Source: Pantoea vagans
GTDB taxonomy: Bacteria > Pseudomonadota > Gammaproteobacteria > Enterobacterales > Enterobacteriaceae
DNA: 64,000 bases
Reading direction: 5' to 3'
Assembly (NCBI RefSeq): GCF_004792415.1
Contig: NZ_CP038853.1
Coordinates: 3,720,001 to 3,784,000 of the forward strand
Position 1 is the stretch's first letter. Each line of letters opens with the position of its first letter. The notes beneath the pieces were generated by a model. The model saw only the letters and a list, made by a program, of their open reading frames with translations, was not told the DNA's origin and made no database searches. Position numbers and translations under genes: made by a program. Below are positions 37,135 through 45,334 of the stretch, piece after piece.

Positions 37135-37758
37135 CTAACCTCCATCAGAACAGGAATTTCCGTTGTAAGGCAAAGCTTTCAGTTGCCAGCCTTTGATACC
37201 GAGCTTGCGCAGAATATTGGACTTATGAGCACTGATTGTTTTTTCGCTGCGCGAGAGCCTTAACGATATTGCTTTATTGCTTTCGCCTGACTGACACAGC
37301 TTTAATATTTCACGTTCACGCCGTGTTAATCCTGCCTTTTGATACATCTCTTCATAGACCTCTTTGTCAGACTCAAACACGTCCCATGAACAGCAATAGC
37401 CGCCAGCAGCGACGATGGTTATTGCCGAGACAAAGAAATCTACGTTGCTGACCTGATTAATCATGCCGCGAAAACTGGGTAACTCAATGCGCAGTCGATT
37501 GTATAGTGCATTGTTAGCTGATAATCCCAGGATCGGCGTATCAACTCCTGAAAGCGGACGTATCGGCTCATGCAAATCAGGCTGTTGTTCGATACTTTCA
37601 CAATCAATCAAAATGATGTCGTAACGCTTTTTCATCAATGCCTGTCGGACTTCACTTATGGGATAAAGTAAAACCTCATCATCAGGAAACCGAATATTTA
37701 AAACGTGAAAAACGCCCTGACACATAATGCTTTCGTTAGCTAAATACAATATATTCAT
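37135..37758 (-). CDS. LuxR/FixJ-type transcriptional regulator, probable control gene of the adhesin
   Basis: 207 residues. The N-terminal 125 residues look like a diverged receiver domain: Asp52 in IILIDCES fits the phosphoacceptor position, but the acidic pocket expected near residue 8 is missing (YLANES), so phosphorylation control is doubtful. Residues 144-190 are a clear LuxR helix-turn-helix (LTRREREILKLCQSGESNKAISLRLSRSEKTISAHKSNILRKLGI), close in style to RcsB and CsgD. The gene precedes the adhesin on the same strand, 316 bases away, and has AT-rich surroundings. A link to adhesin expression is inferred from position; CsgD controls bapA in Salmonella, which makes the idea reasonable. 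RBS is weak (GGAT). Confidence 0.85.
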   Translation of the reverse strand: MNILYLANESIMCQGVFHVLNIRFPDDEVLLYPISEVRQALMKKRYDIILIDCESIEQQPDLHEPIRPLSGVDTPILGLSANNALYNRLRIELPSFRGMINQVSNVDFFVSAITIVAAGGYCCSWDVFESDKEVYEEMYQKAGLTRREREILKLCQSGESNKAISLRLSRSEKTISAHKSNILRKLGIKGWQLKALPYNGNSCSDGG

Positions 37759-37947
37759 GAATGATCCGATAATTCATAACAAACTAATCACTTGCGCTAT
37801 CAGATGACAACGCCAGGTCAGTATTGTTCTTTGATTACGTTACCAGTCAGGAGCTTTCTCATTAACTATGTGTTTCATTAACTAGCGGCGAAATACCCTA
37901 ACCCCGATGTAAAACCTATTAAAACAACCAATTTCTAAACACTCTCT

Positions 37948-38009
37948 CAGTAGTGATTACAGTTACTCGCAGACCCGTAATAGGACTGTAAGATTCACTA
38001 CTGTTTTTT
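37948..38009 (+). terminator. Orphan terminator-like hairpin, possible 3' end of a small RNA
   Basis: CAGTAGTGA-TTACAGT pairs with ACTGTAA-TCACTACTG (16 pairs, a three-base bulge on the right, 21-base loop) and is followed at once by TTTTTT. No plus-strand gene lies within 2.5 kb upstream except genes on the opposite strand, so the transcript it ends would be a non-coding RNA starting between 37760 and 37900. Confidence 0.55.
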
Positions 38010-38941
38010 ATATGGATATTTTCAGGCTAAGAAGACCATTTCCACGATAAATTGTCAATATATCGACAACTTACAAATATGCAAAAAACGCACTCAAAAA
38101 AGAACTAAGCATTTGCTCATAAGCATTCAATTATTAACAGTATTAATCCTGCCGGCTTTATCCAGTAAATTAGCTGGATATCTAAATGAAACTATTAATA
38201 TCATTTTAAAATTGCATGTTTGATTGTTGTTAATTATCTGGACGACATTGAATCCATACAGTCGACGACTATCCCCTTCCGGCAAGCGTTTACTGCCTCG
38301 CTCAATGGTTTTATGGCGCTTGATGTGAAATTATCTCAGCATTGTCTTCTTCCGCTCTCAGGAATACCTCCCTATAGATTAATTCAATGTTGAGGGTAGT
38401 TGCGGGGGGAATCGTTCAGTATGGTTTATTTTTACTGACAGGCAGCAGCAAAGGCGGAGATGTTAATATTGACAAAAAATGACTAAAAAGCAGAGGGGTT
38501 TCACAATTTTAGCTCAGCTTACAGAATGGCTTTTTTATCAGACATAAACTTACAAACTGATTATTTTTGCTTAGTCACATTGCGGTAATGAACCAGATCT
38601 CTATAGGGCGAAAAAATCTCTGTCAGAATCGCTTAAGGCGCAATGCTATTAGTGTCTGGATGAATACCTCCTGTCAAAAAGACCGCGTTTTTCAACGTGT
38701 GTTCAGCACAGGGATGCTTTTGCATAGCTTACCACCACTTAAATCTGTCTGATTATTACTTATATTCTTTCACTGAGACGATCGTATCTTCAGTCTTAAT
38801 GAATAACCGGGTGACATTAACCGACGCTGGTTACGTTTATCATACCGGCCTGTCCGCCCGGGACGCTTAATCTGTAATCAGCAGCCGACAAACTGAAGAA
38901 GCAGTTACAGATAGGGACTTTCCAGCCCACATCCGGATAAA

Positions 38942-38972
38942 GAAAAGGCCGCCATCGTGATGATGACGGCCT
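38942..38972 (-). terminator. Terminator of the gluconate dehydrogenase operon
   Basis: On the minus strand AGGCCG-T-CATC pairs with GATG-G-CGGCCT and is followed by TTTTC; it lies 14 bases after the cytochrome gene stop. Confidence 0.8.
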
Positions 38973-38985
38973 CATTTATTGCCGG

Positions 38986-40296
38986 TTACTTGCCTTCCAG
39001 TACCCGGATATCCGCACTGCCCAGCCGATCTTTCTCATCTTTACGCAGCGCAGCGACCTGTTTCGCGCTGACCTGCTCCGACGCCTTGTTGCCCCAGCTG
39101 TTGCGCACGAAGTTCACCACGTCCGCCACCTGCTGGTCGTTCAGACGCCAGCCGAATGCCGGCATGGTAATGGTCGACGGCGCGCCGTTCACGCCAGGCA
39201 ACTGTCCGCCCACCAGCACGATATGGATCAGTGAGGTCGGGTCATCCGCCATGACGACCGGATTGCCGCGCAGCGCCGGATAGAAGCGTTTATAGCCGCT
39301 GCCATCGGTCTTATGGCACGCCGCACAGCTGTCGACGTAGGTCGCCGCACCGGTCTGGCTGTCATCGCCACGCCACAGCGCTTTTGCCGTGGCATCATCC
39401 ACACTGAACACCGCCTGATGCGGGTCTTTTGCGCCCAGCGACTTCAGATAGCGTGCAATAGCGGTGATATCGGACTCGCTAAGGTGCTGCAGACTGTGTT
39501 CCACCACGTCGGTCATACCACCGAACGCAGCGGTCTGATCGTTGCGGCCATAACGCAGGAACTGACGCAGGTCCTCTTCGCTCCAGCGCCCTAATCCATC
39601 ACGGTTATCGCCACGCAGGTTGCTGGCGGTCCAGCCATCAATCGGTGCGCTGCTGCCCGCCAGATAGTCACTGCCCTCTTCGTTGGTCAGCGCCTTCTCC
39701 TGCATAGTGATGCTACGCGGCGTGTGACAGGCCCCGCAGTGGCCCAGTCCTTCAACCAGATAGCGACCCCGCGCCACCACCGGATCTTCCTGAGCGGCAG
39801 GCTCGAACGCTTTTACGTCGGGCGCAAAAATGCCGCGCCAGATCGCCAACGGCCAGCGCATCGACAGCGGCCAGGGAATATCACTCTCCCGGTTGGGCTG
39901 ACCGACCGGCGCAACGCCATGCATGAAGTAAGCGTAAAGCGCCTTCATGTCCTCATCGCTGACCACCGCGTAGGAGGGGAATGGCATCGCCGGATAGAGC
40001 GTATCGCCATTTTTCGCGACGCCGTGACGCACCGCTTTCTGGAAGTCGTCGTAGCTGTATTCGCCAATGCCGGTGTCGCGATCGGGCGTGATGTTGGTGG
40101 AGTAGATGGTGCCAATCGGTGTCGCCATCGGCAGACCGCCGGCAAACGCCGCGCCGCCTTTGCTGGTGTGGCAAGCCACACAGTCACCGGCACGCGCCAG
40201 ATATTCACCCCGTTTAACCAGATCGTCCTGACTGCTGTCCGCCAGGGCGGCGAACGACAGGGAGCCGAGAATCAGAGCCAGAATGCCATTTTTCAT
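38986..40296 (-). CDS. Gluconate 2-dehydrogenase, triheme cytochrome c subunit
   Basis: 436 residues. Signal peptide MKNGILALILGSLSFAALA. Three CxxCH heme-attachment sites, at residues 39-43 (CVACH), 187-191 (CGACH) and about 325 (CAACH), give the triheme membrane cytochrome that takes electrons from the flavoprotein to ubiquinone. The length fits family members of 430-470. ATG 40296 is chosen because AGGA lies seven bases before it; an ATG at 40302 would overlap that site. It is the last gene of a three-gene operon, 10 bases after the flavoprotein gene. The same subunit type also occurs in 2-ketogluconate and sorbitol dehydrogenases. Confidence 0.92.
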   Translation of the reverse strand: MKNGILALILGSLSFAALADSSQDDLVKRGEYLARAGDCVACHTSKGGAAFAGGLPMATPIGTIYSTNITPDRDTGIGEYSYDDFQKAVRHGVAKNGDTLYPAMPFPSYAVVSDEDMKALYAYFMHGVAPVGQPNRESDIPWPLSMRWPLAIWRGIFAPDVKAFEPAAQEDPVVARGRYLVEGLGHCGACHTPRSITMQEKALTNEEGSDYLAGSSAPIDGWTASNLRGDNRDGLGRWSEEDLRQFLRYGRNDQTAAFGGMTDVVEHSLQHLSESDITAIARYLKSLGAKDPHQAVFSVDDATAKALWRGDDSQTGAATYVDSCAACHKTDGSGYKRFYPALRGNPVVMADDPTSLIHIVLVGGQLPGVNGAPSTITMPAFGWRLNDQQVADVVNFVRNSWGNKASEQVSAKQVAALRKDEKDRLGSADIRVLEGK

Positions 40297-40306
40297 CGCC
40301 ATATCC

Positions 40307-42091
40307 TTATGCCTGCACCAGTGGGCCGGGGTTTTTCAGGTAGTGTTCGCGAATCGCTTTGGCTGACCAGTAGGTCAGCGCCGCCACCATGCCGGTCGGG
40401 TTATAACCCAGTCCCTGCGGGAAGGCGGATGCGCCCGGAACAAACACATTCGGCACGTCCCAGCTTTGCAGATAACGGTTCACCGCACTGGTTTTAGGAT
40501 CGTCGCCCATGATCGCCCCGCCACTGATGTGGGTGGTCTGATACACCGTCGAGTCAAAATGGGTGCCCGGCTTTTTCGCGCCGCCGATGATCATCTTCGG
40601 ATTCATCGCTTCCGCGATATTGCGCATCTTGCCGACCATAAACTGCGCCATTTTGATGTCGTTCTCCTGCCAGTCAAAGGTCATGCGCAGCAGTGGCTGT
40701 CCATAGGCATCTTTGTAGTTGGGATCGAGATCGAGGTAGTTGGCGCGATAGGACTGGTGCGCGCCGTGCGCATCCATCGACAGATGGTGGGTGTAGGTAT
40801 CCGCCACCGCCGCTTTCCATTTGCTGCCCCAGTTAGGTGTACCCGTCGGCACCGGCAGACCGGAGATCGGTTTGGTACCTGCCTGGTTAACCCAGAATGG
40901 CGAACCGCCGACAAAGCCCAGCGGCCCGTGATCGAAGTTATCCGCGTTGAAATCATCAACCGCTACGCCTGCACCACCCGCGCCGATAAACGGATTGGTA
41001 GTGGTGTTCTTATCAAACAGCGCCTTGAGCGTAGAGAGATTCTGATAGGCGAAGTTGCGGCCTACGGTGCCTTCGTTGGTGATTGGGTTGTAGGGTTTAC
41101 CAATGCCTGACAGCAGCATCAGGTGAACATTGTGGAACTGGAAGGCGGAAAGGATCACCAGATCAGCAGGCTGAACCTGCTCACGACCCTGACCATCCAC
41201 ATAGGTCACGCCGGTTGCGCGCGTTTTGTCATCGCTGAGATTGACCCGCAGTACATAAGAGTTGTTGCGCAGCTCAAACTTCGGCTCCTGACGCAGCGCG
41301 GGCAGGATGTTGACGTTAGGCGACGCTTTGGAATACATGTAGCAGGCGTAGCCGCTGCAGTAACCGCAGAAATTGCACGGCCCCATCTGCGCGCCATAGG
41401 TATTGGTATAAGGACCCGAAGTATTGGCGGACGGCAGATCGTAAGGGTGATAACCAACCGACTCGGCCGCCTGAGCAAACAGCTGTGATGAATAGGTGCG
41501 CTTTTGCGCGGGCAGCGGGAAGTTATCGGAGCGATCCGGCGCAAACGGGTTGCCGCCTTTATCTTTGCCGACCACTTTCCCCTTGATGCTCCAGGCGCTG
41601 CCGGAAGTGCCAAAGACTTTTTCTGCTTTGTCGAAAAACGGCTCCAGCTCATCGTAGCTGACGCCAAAATCCTGAATCGTCATGCCTTCCGGGATGAAGT
41701 TCTTGCCGTAGCGCTCTTCGTAATGGCTGCGCATCCGCAGTTCAACCGGATCGACACGGAAATGGACGCCGGACCAGTGCAGGCCCGCGCCGCCAGTACC
41801 GGTGCCGGGCAGAAACGCCGCCAGCTGGCGATAGGGAACGGCCGTCTGCGAAGCGTCATGACGAATGGTCACGGTGCTTTTCGACAGATCCTGGAACAGC
41901 TTTTTGCGGATGTTATAGGTCAGCTCATCAATTGACTGCGGATAAGAGCCATCAGGATAGGTGTCGCGATGCGGTCCGCGCTCCAGCGCCAGCACGTTAA
42001 GGCCCGCTTCGGTCAGCTCTTTGGCCATAATTGCGCCTGCCCAGCCGAAGCCGACAATCACCGCATCCACTTTTTTCATTTCGTTAGCCAT
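40307..42091 (-). CDS. Gluconate 2-dehydrogenase, FAD-containing GMC oxidoreductase subunit
   Basis: 594 residues. The N-terminal dinucleotide-binding motif VIVGFGWAGAIMAKELTEAGLNVLALERG binds FAD. GTGTGGAGLHWSG and the C-terminal HISGGAIMGDDPKTSAVN plus GYNPTGMVAALTYW are features of the GMC family, large gluconate dehydrogenase subunit. A Cys-rich stretch (CNFCGYCSGYACYMYSK) is present and typical of this subgroup. It oxidises gluconate at C2 on the periplasmic side to 2-ketogluconate, carried across the membrane by the Tat-exported small subunit. 2-ketogluconate dehydrogenase is the main alternative, as the two enzymes look alike by sequence. The gene starts 2 bases after the small-subunit gene ends. 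Confidence 0.9.
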   Translation of the reverse strand: MANEMKKVDAVIVGFGWAGAIMAKELTEAGLNVLALERGPHRDTYPDGSYPQSIDELTYNIRKKLFQDLSKSTVTIRHDASQTAVPYRQLAAFLPGTGTGGAGLHWSGVHFRVDPVELRMRSHYEERYGKNFIPEGMTIQDFGVSYDELEPFFDKAEKVFGTSGSAWSIKGKVVGKDKGGNPFAPDRSDNFPLPAQKRTYSSQLFAQAAESVGYHPYDLPSANTSGPYTNTYGAQMGPCNFCGYCSGYACYMYSKASPNVNILPALRQEPKFELRNNSYVLRVNLSDDKTRATGVTYVDGQGREQVQPADLVILSAFQFHNVHLMLLSGIGKPYNPITNEGTVGRNFAYQNLSTLKALFDKNTTTNPFIGAGGAGVAVDDFNADNFDHGPLGFVGGSPFWVNQAGTKPISGLPVPTGTPNWGSKWKAAVADTYTHHLSMDAHGAHQSYRANYLDLDPNYKDAYGQPLLRMTFDWQENDIKMAQFMVGKMRNIAEAMNPKMIIGGAKKPGTHFDSTVYQTTHISGGAIMGDDPKTSAVNRYLQSWDVPNVFVPGASAFPQGLGYNPTGMVAALTYWSAKAIREHYLKNPGPLVQA

Positions 42092-42093
42092 GC

Positions 42094-42828
42094 TTAGCTT
42101 CTCTCCCCGCGAATCGACACTGACGGGAACGGGTACCGTTCGCCGCGCTCTACCCAGTCCATAAAGTCGGCGCGTGCGCCAGGGAAGTTGATCAGCTTCC
42201 AGCCGACCATGCCCTGATTTCCGCCGTGGATGGGATCGCTGAAGAAGCCTTCGCGGGTGTTCTGCAGCAGGAAGCTGAAGAAGACTTTGGCTGGCAGCTG
42301 ACTGAATTCCGCGCTGCCACTCTCCATCGCCTGCAACAGGGCATCCTGCTGCTCGCCACTGAGCTGGGCGAAAACCTTGCCGTGCTGCTGTTTGCTGTAA
42401 CTGTCGGCATCGGCCAGACCAAGACGGTAGATCTGCTGGGGTACCAGCGGCAGCTGATAGCCCAGCTCTTTCGGCAGATCGGGATTAAACGGCCCCTGCA
42501 TATACCAGTTTGAACCCGTGGCATACGGCGTATTCATCTGGCGATCGATAAACTCCGGCACGCCGGCTTCCAGCGCACCCGGCCCGCGTTCATCGCTGGG
42601 GATCAGCCGAGCCACGGCGGCAGTAATAAAGGCAAACTCTTCGGCGGTAAACCAGGCTGGCTGGTAGTCACGCGCCTGCTGTGGACCCGCCGGGGTTTCA
42701 GCCGCCTGCGCAGCGAGCGGCAGGGAGAGCGCGCCCATCGCTGTGGAACCTACCGCCATTGCAGGCGCCAGGGTAATAGTCTTCAGCAAAAAATCCCTGC
42801 GTGAATGACCCTTTTTTTGTTCTGACAT
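42094..42828 (-). CDS. Gluconate 2-dehydrogenase, small (gamma) subunit with Tat signal
   Basis: 244 residues. The twin-arginine signal SRRDFLLK at residues 9-16 is followed by a hydrophobic stretch and an Ala-rich cleavage region (LPLAAQA-AE). The rest matches gluconate dehydrogenase subunit 3 ([26 protein letters not shown], then PEFIDRQMN). Its Tat signal is thought to carry the folded flavoprotein across the membrane by a hitchhiker route. It is the first gene of the operon, with GAGG eight bases before ATG 42828. A GntR-type operator lies about 95 bases upstream. Confidence 0.93.
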   Translation of the reverse strand: MSEQKKGHSRRDFLLKTITLAPAMAVGSTAMGALSLPLAAQAAETPAGPQQARDYQPAWFTAEEFAFITAAVARLIPSDERGPGALEAGVPEFIDRQMNTPYATGSNWYMQGPFNPDLPKELGYQLPLVPQQIYRLGLADADSYSKQQHGKVFAQLSGEQQDALLQAMESGSAEFSQLPAKVFFSFLLQNTREGFFSDPIHGGNQGMVGWKLINFPGARADFMDWVERGERYPFPSVSIRGERS

Positions 42829-42920
42829 GACATTGCCTCATTCCCGCTATCGTGAGCGGTATGAAAAAGTAGAGGGTTGCGTTGTAATGGTTTTTATAAG
42901 CAAATTCAGGGTGACAGATT

Positions 42921-42938
42921 TTTGTTACCGGTAACAAA
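42921..42938. promoter_or_regulatory. Perfect GntR/IdnR-type operator upstream of the gluconate dehydrogenase operon
   Basis: TTTGTTACCGGTAACAAA is a perfect 18-bp palindrome whose core TGTTACCGGTAACA is the operator recognised by the LacI-family gluconate repressor GntR (and IdnR) in E. coli. A half-like TTGTAACA follows at 42947. Gluconate relieves GntR repression, so the dehydrogenase would be induced by its own substrate. No gntR gene is in the window. Confidence 0.75.
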
Positions 42939-43103
42939 GCACCATATTGTAACACTGCCATTCACAAAGATTTAGTTCCACGAAACAAAACCGCACAATT
43001 TCATTAACATCTATCATCGTCCTGTCATGAGCAGAAACAACAGACTACAGACAGCGACCCGCCAAAAACGTTATAACAGGCAACACACAACAGCGGAGTG
43101 CCT

Positions 43104-44345
43104 ATGTTTAAGTCTTTTTTTCCGCGGCCAGCGCTGTTTTTCAGCTCAGCGGCTGTCTGGAGCTTAGTAGCGATTTTTGCCTGGTTCGGCTTTGCCGCAC
43201 ATCTGCCCGGCATGTGGCCGACTTTTGAAACGGCAATGAAACAACCTTTACCGACCACCGCGGCACGTTTTATCGCCGCGAGTCAGATCTGGTTTTATCT
43301 CTATTACTGGATCATGGTAGCCATTTTTGCCCTGGCCTGGCGGCTGATTGATGCGCATCCGTGGCAACGCTGGTCAGTGTGGGGTTCCGCGCTGATTATC
43401 TTTGTCACCTGGTTTGGTGTGCAGGTGGGCGTGGCCATTAATGCCTGGTATGGTCCGTTCTATGACCTGATTCAGAAAGCCCTGACCAAAGCGGGATCGG
43501 TGCAGATTGCAGAGTTTTACCATGAGGTTATCTCTTTTCTCGGCATCGCCTTAATCGCGGTGGTGATTGGCGTTCTCAACTCCTTCTTTATCAGCCACTG
43601 GGTATTCCGCTGGCGTACCGCCATGAATAACTACTACATGCATAACTGGCAGCGTCTGCGTCATGTGGAAGGTGCCGCACAGCGTGTGCAGGAAGACACC
43701 ATGCGGTTTGCCACTACGCTGGAAAACTGGGGTGTCAGTTTTATTCAGGCGATTATGACGCTGGTGGCGTTTTTGCCGGTGCTGGTGGCGCTGTCACATC
43801 ACGTGAAAGATATCCCGATCCTCGGCAATATCCCTTACGCGCTGGTGATTGCAGCGGTGCTCTGGTCGGTGTTCGGCACCGGCTTGCTGGCGCTGGTCGG
43901 GATTAAGCTACCGGGTCTGGAGTTCCGTAATCAACGGGTTGAAGCTGCATACCGTAAAGAGCTGGTCTACGGCGAAGATAATGCCGATCGTGCACAGCCA
44001 CAGACAGTGCAGGAGTTGTTCAGTCGGGTGCGGGTTAACTACTTCCGTCTCTACTTCCACTATCTCTACTTCAACATCACCCGCATTCTCTATCTGCAGG
44101 TCGATAACGTGTTTGGTCTGTTCCTGCTGTTCCCGTCGATTGTGGCAGGTACCATCACGCTGGGTTTACTCAACCAGATCACCAACGTGTTTGATCAGGT
44201 GCGCGGCTCGTTCCAGTATCTGATCGCCTCCTGGTCAACGCTGATCGAGCTGATGTCGATCTACAAACGTCTGCGCAGCTTTGAACAGATTCTGGATGAT
44301 GTGCCGCATGATGAGATGATGCGCGAGGCATCGGAAGAGGTTTAG
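43104..44345 (+). CDS. sbmA: Peptide antibiotic transporter SbmA
   Basis: 413 residues, inner-membrane, about seven or eight membrane segments. It takes up proline-rich antimicrobial peptides, microcins B17 and J25 and bleomycin, driven by the proton gradient. It matches E. coli SbmA (406 residues) throughout: MFKSFFP at the start, [52 protein letters not shown], and [27 protein letters not shown]. It resembles the membrane half of an ABC transporter without an ATPase. ATG 43104 follows GGAG at five bases; a GTG six bases earlier overlaps that site. It is transcribed divergently from the gluconate dehydrogenase operon. Confidence 0.97.
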   Translation: MFKSFFPRPALFFSSAAVWSLVAIFAWFGFAAHLPGMWPTFETAMKQPLPTTAARFIAASQIWFYLYYWIMVAIFALAWRLIDAHPWQRWSVWGSALIIFVTWFGVQVGVAINAWYGPFYDLIQKALTKAGSVQIAEFYHEVISFLGIALIAVVIGVLNSFFISHWVFRWRTAMNNYYMHNWQRLRHVEGAAQRVQEDTMRFATTLENWGVSFIQAIMTLVAFLPVLVALSHHVKDIPILGNIPYALVIAAVLWSVFGTGLLALVGIKLPGLEFRNQRVEAAYRKELVYGEDNADRAQPQTVQELFSRVRVNYFRLYFHYLYFNITRILYLQVDNVFGLFLLFPSIVAGTITLGLLNQITNVFDQVRGSFQYLIASWSTLIELMSIYKRLRSFEQILDDVPHDEMMREASEEV

Positions 44346-44378
44346 CGGTTCGGAAAGAATGTGTAAAACCATCGCTCT

Positions 44379-44436
44379 CGTTCCTGACCGGCAAAAAACC
44401 AGTGAATCTCCGGCCCAGATCGGCTACGCAGGAACG
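44379..44436 (+). other. Structured 3' region of sbmA
   Basis: CGTTCCTG (44379-44386) pairs perfectly with CAGGAACG (44429-44436), enclosing a loop with a further GG/CC pairing, just before the sbmA terminator. It may be a folded 3' untranslated region or the body of a small RNA ending at the same terminator. Confidence 0.35.
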
Positions 44437-44450
44437 CACTGAAATTCTAT

Positions 44451-44472
44451 GCCCGCGAAAGCGGGCTTTTTT
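44451..44472 (+). terminator. Rho-independent terminator of sbmA
   Basis: GCCCGC-GAAA-GCGGGC with a stable GNRA-type tetraloop, followed by TTTTTT. Confidence 0.93.
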
Positions 44473-44513
44473 ATTGTGTGCATCAGTCACAGCCGTCATC
44501 GCACCGCTTGAAA

Positions 44514-44533
44514 TTATAAGCTACAGCTTATAA
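44514..44533. promoter_or_regulatory. Operator palindrome of the HigBA-type toxin-antitoxin pair
   Basis: TTATAAGCT-AC-AGCTTATAA is a perfect inverted repeat of 9 bp per arm, 41 bases before the toxin start. TTGAAA (44508-44513) and TATAAC (44529-44534) flank or overlap it as possible -35/-10 boxes. It fits autoregulation by the antitoxin. Confidence 0.7.
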
Positions 44534-44573
44534 CCTGCAGTAACTGGACGGAATTCAGACAGGGAACAATGTC

Positions 44574-44930
44574 ATGTGGACGGTGTTATTAAGTGCGAGG
44601 TTTGAAAGCTGGTTAAGCGAGCAGGAACAAGCCCTGCAGGAAAAAGTGTTAGCTGACCTGACAATGTTAAAAATTTACGGCCCTGATTTGCCTCGTCCTT
44701 ATGCTGATACTCTTAAGGGATCGCAGTATAAGAACATGAAAGAACTACGCGTACAGTTTTCAGGAAGGCCCATCCGGGCATTTTATGCATTTGATTATGT
44801 CCGCCGGGCTATCGTGTTGTGTGCGGGCGATAAGAGTCAGGACAAACGTTTCTACAGTCGAATGATACGTATTGCTGACAATGAATTTTCAGCCTGGCTT
44901 GCTGAACTGGAGAAGGAAAATAATCGATGA
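44574..44930 (+). CDS. RelE/HigB-like (Gp49 family) toxin
   Basis: 118 residues. The pattern WTVLLSARFESWLSEQEQALQEKVLADLTMLKIYGPDLPRPYADTLKGS.YKNMKELRVQFSGRPIRAFYAFDYVRRAIVLCAGDKS matches HigB/Gp49-type ribosome-dependent mRNA interferases, including the conserved KELR..F.GRPIRAFYAFD core with its basic residues. AGGGA precedes ATG 44574. The antitoxin gene overlaps by four bases (ATGA) and lies downstream, the toxin-first order of HigBA loci. Activity is inferred from family. Confidence 0.9.
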   Translation: MWTVLLSARFESWLSEQEQALQEKVLADLTMLKIYGPDLPRPYADTLKGSQYKNMKELRVQFSGRPIRAFYAFDYVRRAIVLCAGDKSQDKRFYSRMIRIADNEFSAWLAELEKENNR

Positions 44931-45226
44931 GAACTTTAGATGAGGTTATTGCTGGCTTCTCCCCGGAGAGTCAGGCGCGAATCCAGGAAATGTCTGATGA
45001 AATGGTCTTAGAAATCGGACTGCAGATGATCCGTGAAGAACTTCAGCTATCACAAAAAAACCTCGCTGAGGCTATGGGAGTGCGTCAGCCTGCCGTTGCT
45101 CAGATTGAGCAGCGCGGGAATGAGATTAAGGTTGCTACGCTCAAACGCTATATCGAAGCGATGGGCGGGAAACTGAGCCTGAATGTGGAACTGCCGACCG
45201 GAAAAAGCGTGGCGTTTCACATCTGA
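44927..45226 (+). CDS. HigA-like XRE-family antitoxin
   Basis: 99 residues with a helix-turn-helix at about 37-62 (ELQLSQKNLAEAMGVRQPAVAQIEQRG), followed by a short strand region (LKRYIEAMGGKLSLNVELPTGKSVAFHI). This C-terminal MGG.L.L.VELP element is common in antitoxins of Gp49-type toxins. It should neutralise the toxin encoded just upstream and repress the promoter at the 44514-44533 palindrome. The four-base overlap with the toxin gene implies coupled translation. Confidence 0.9.
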   Translation: MRTLDEVIAGFSPESQARIQEMSDEMVLEIGLQMIREELQLSQKNLAEAMGVRQPAVAQIEQRGNEIKVATLKRYIEAMGGKLSLNVELPTGKSVAFHI

Positions 45227-45259
45227 GTCCTCGAGCTCGAAAAGCCGTTTTTTGATAGA

Positions 45260-45287
45260 AAAAAGCCACTCGTCAGAGTGGCTTTTT
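45260..45287. terminator. Bidirectional terminator between the toxin-antitoxin operon and yncE
   Basis: GCCACTC-GTCA-GAGTGGC with AAAAAA before and TTTTT after, so it works on both strands for the convergent genes. Confidence 0.93.
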
Positions 45288-45334
45288 CGTTTACCGGGAC
45301 GGTGCATCACCGCAGCGACGCCGGACGTCATGCC

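Larger units (their letters stand above)
37759..38985. other. 1.2-kb AT-rich region without a protein gene
   Basis: No convincing open frame on either strand; the longest is 61 codons with no ribosome binding site. Structured elements seen: an orphan plus-strand terminator-like hairpin (37948-38009), TTGTC-N8-GACAA (38052-38069), TATCCAG-N8-CTGGATA (38159-38180), and the terminator of the gluconate dehydrogenase operon at the right end. It may hold the LuxR-type gene promoter, a small RNA, or both. Confidence 0.5.

Noticed and set aside
38567..38752. 61-codon open frame in the long AT-rich gap
   Set aside because: No ribosome binding site, unusual residue composition and no domain; probably chance.
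42094..42828. The three-subunit dehydrogenase as a sorbitol or 2-ketogluconate dehydrogenase
   Set aside because: Not excluded, but the gluconate-type operator upstream and the presence of gcd favour gluconate; kept as an alternative in the feature text.
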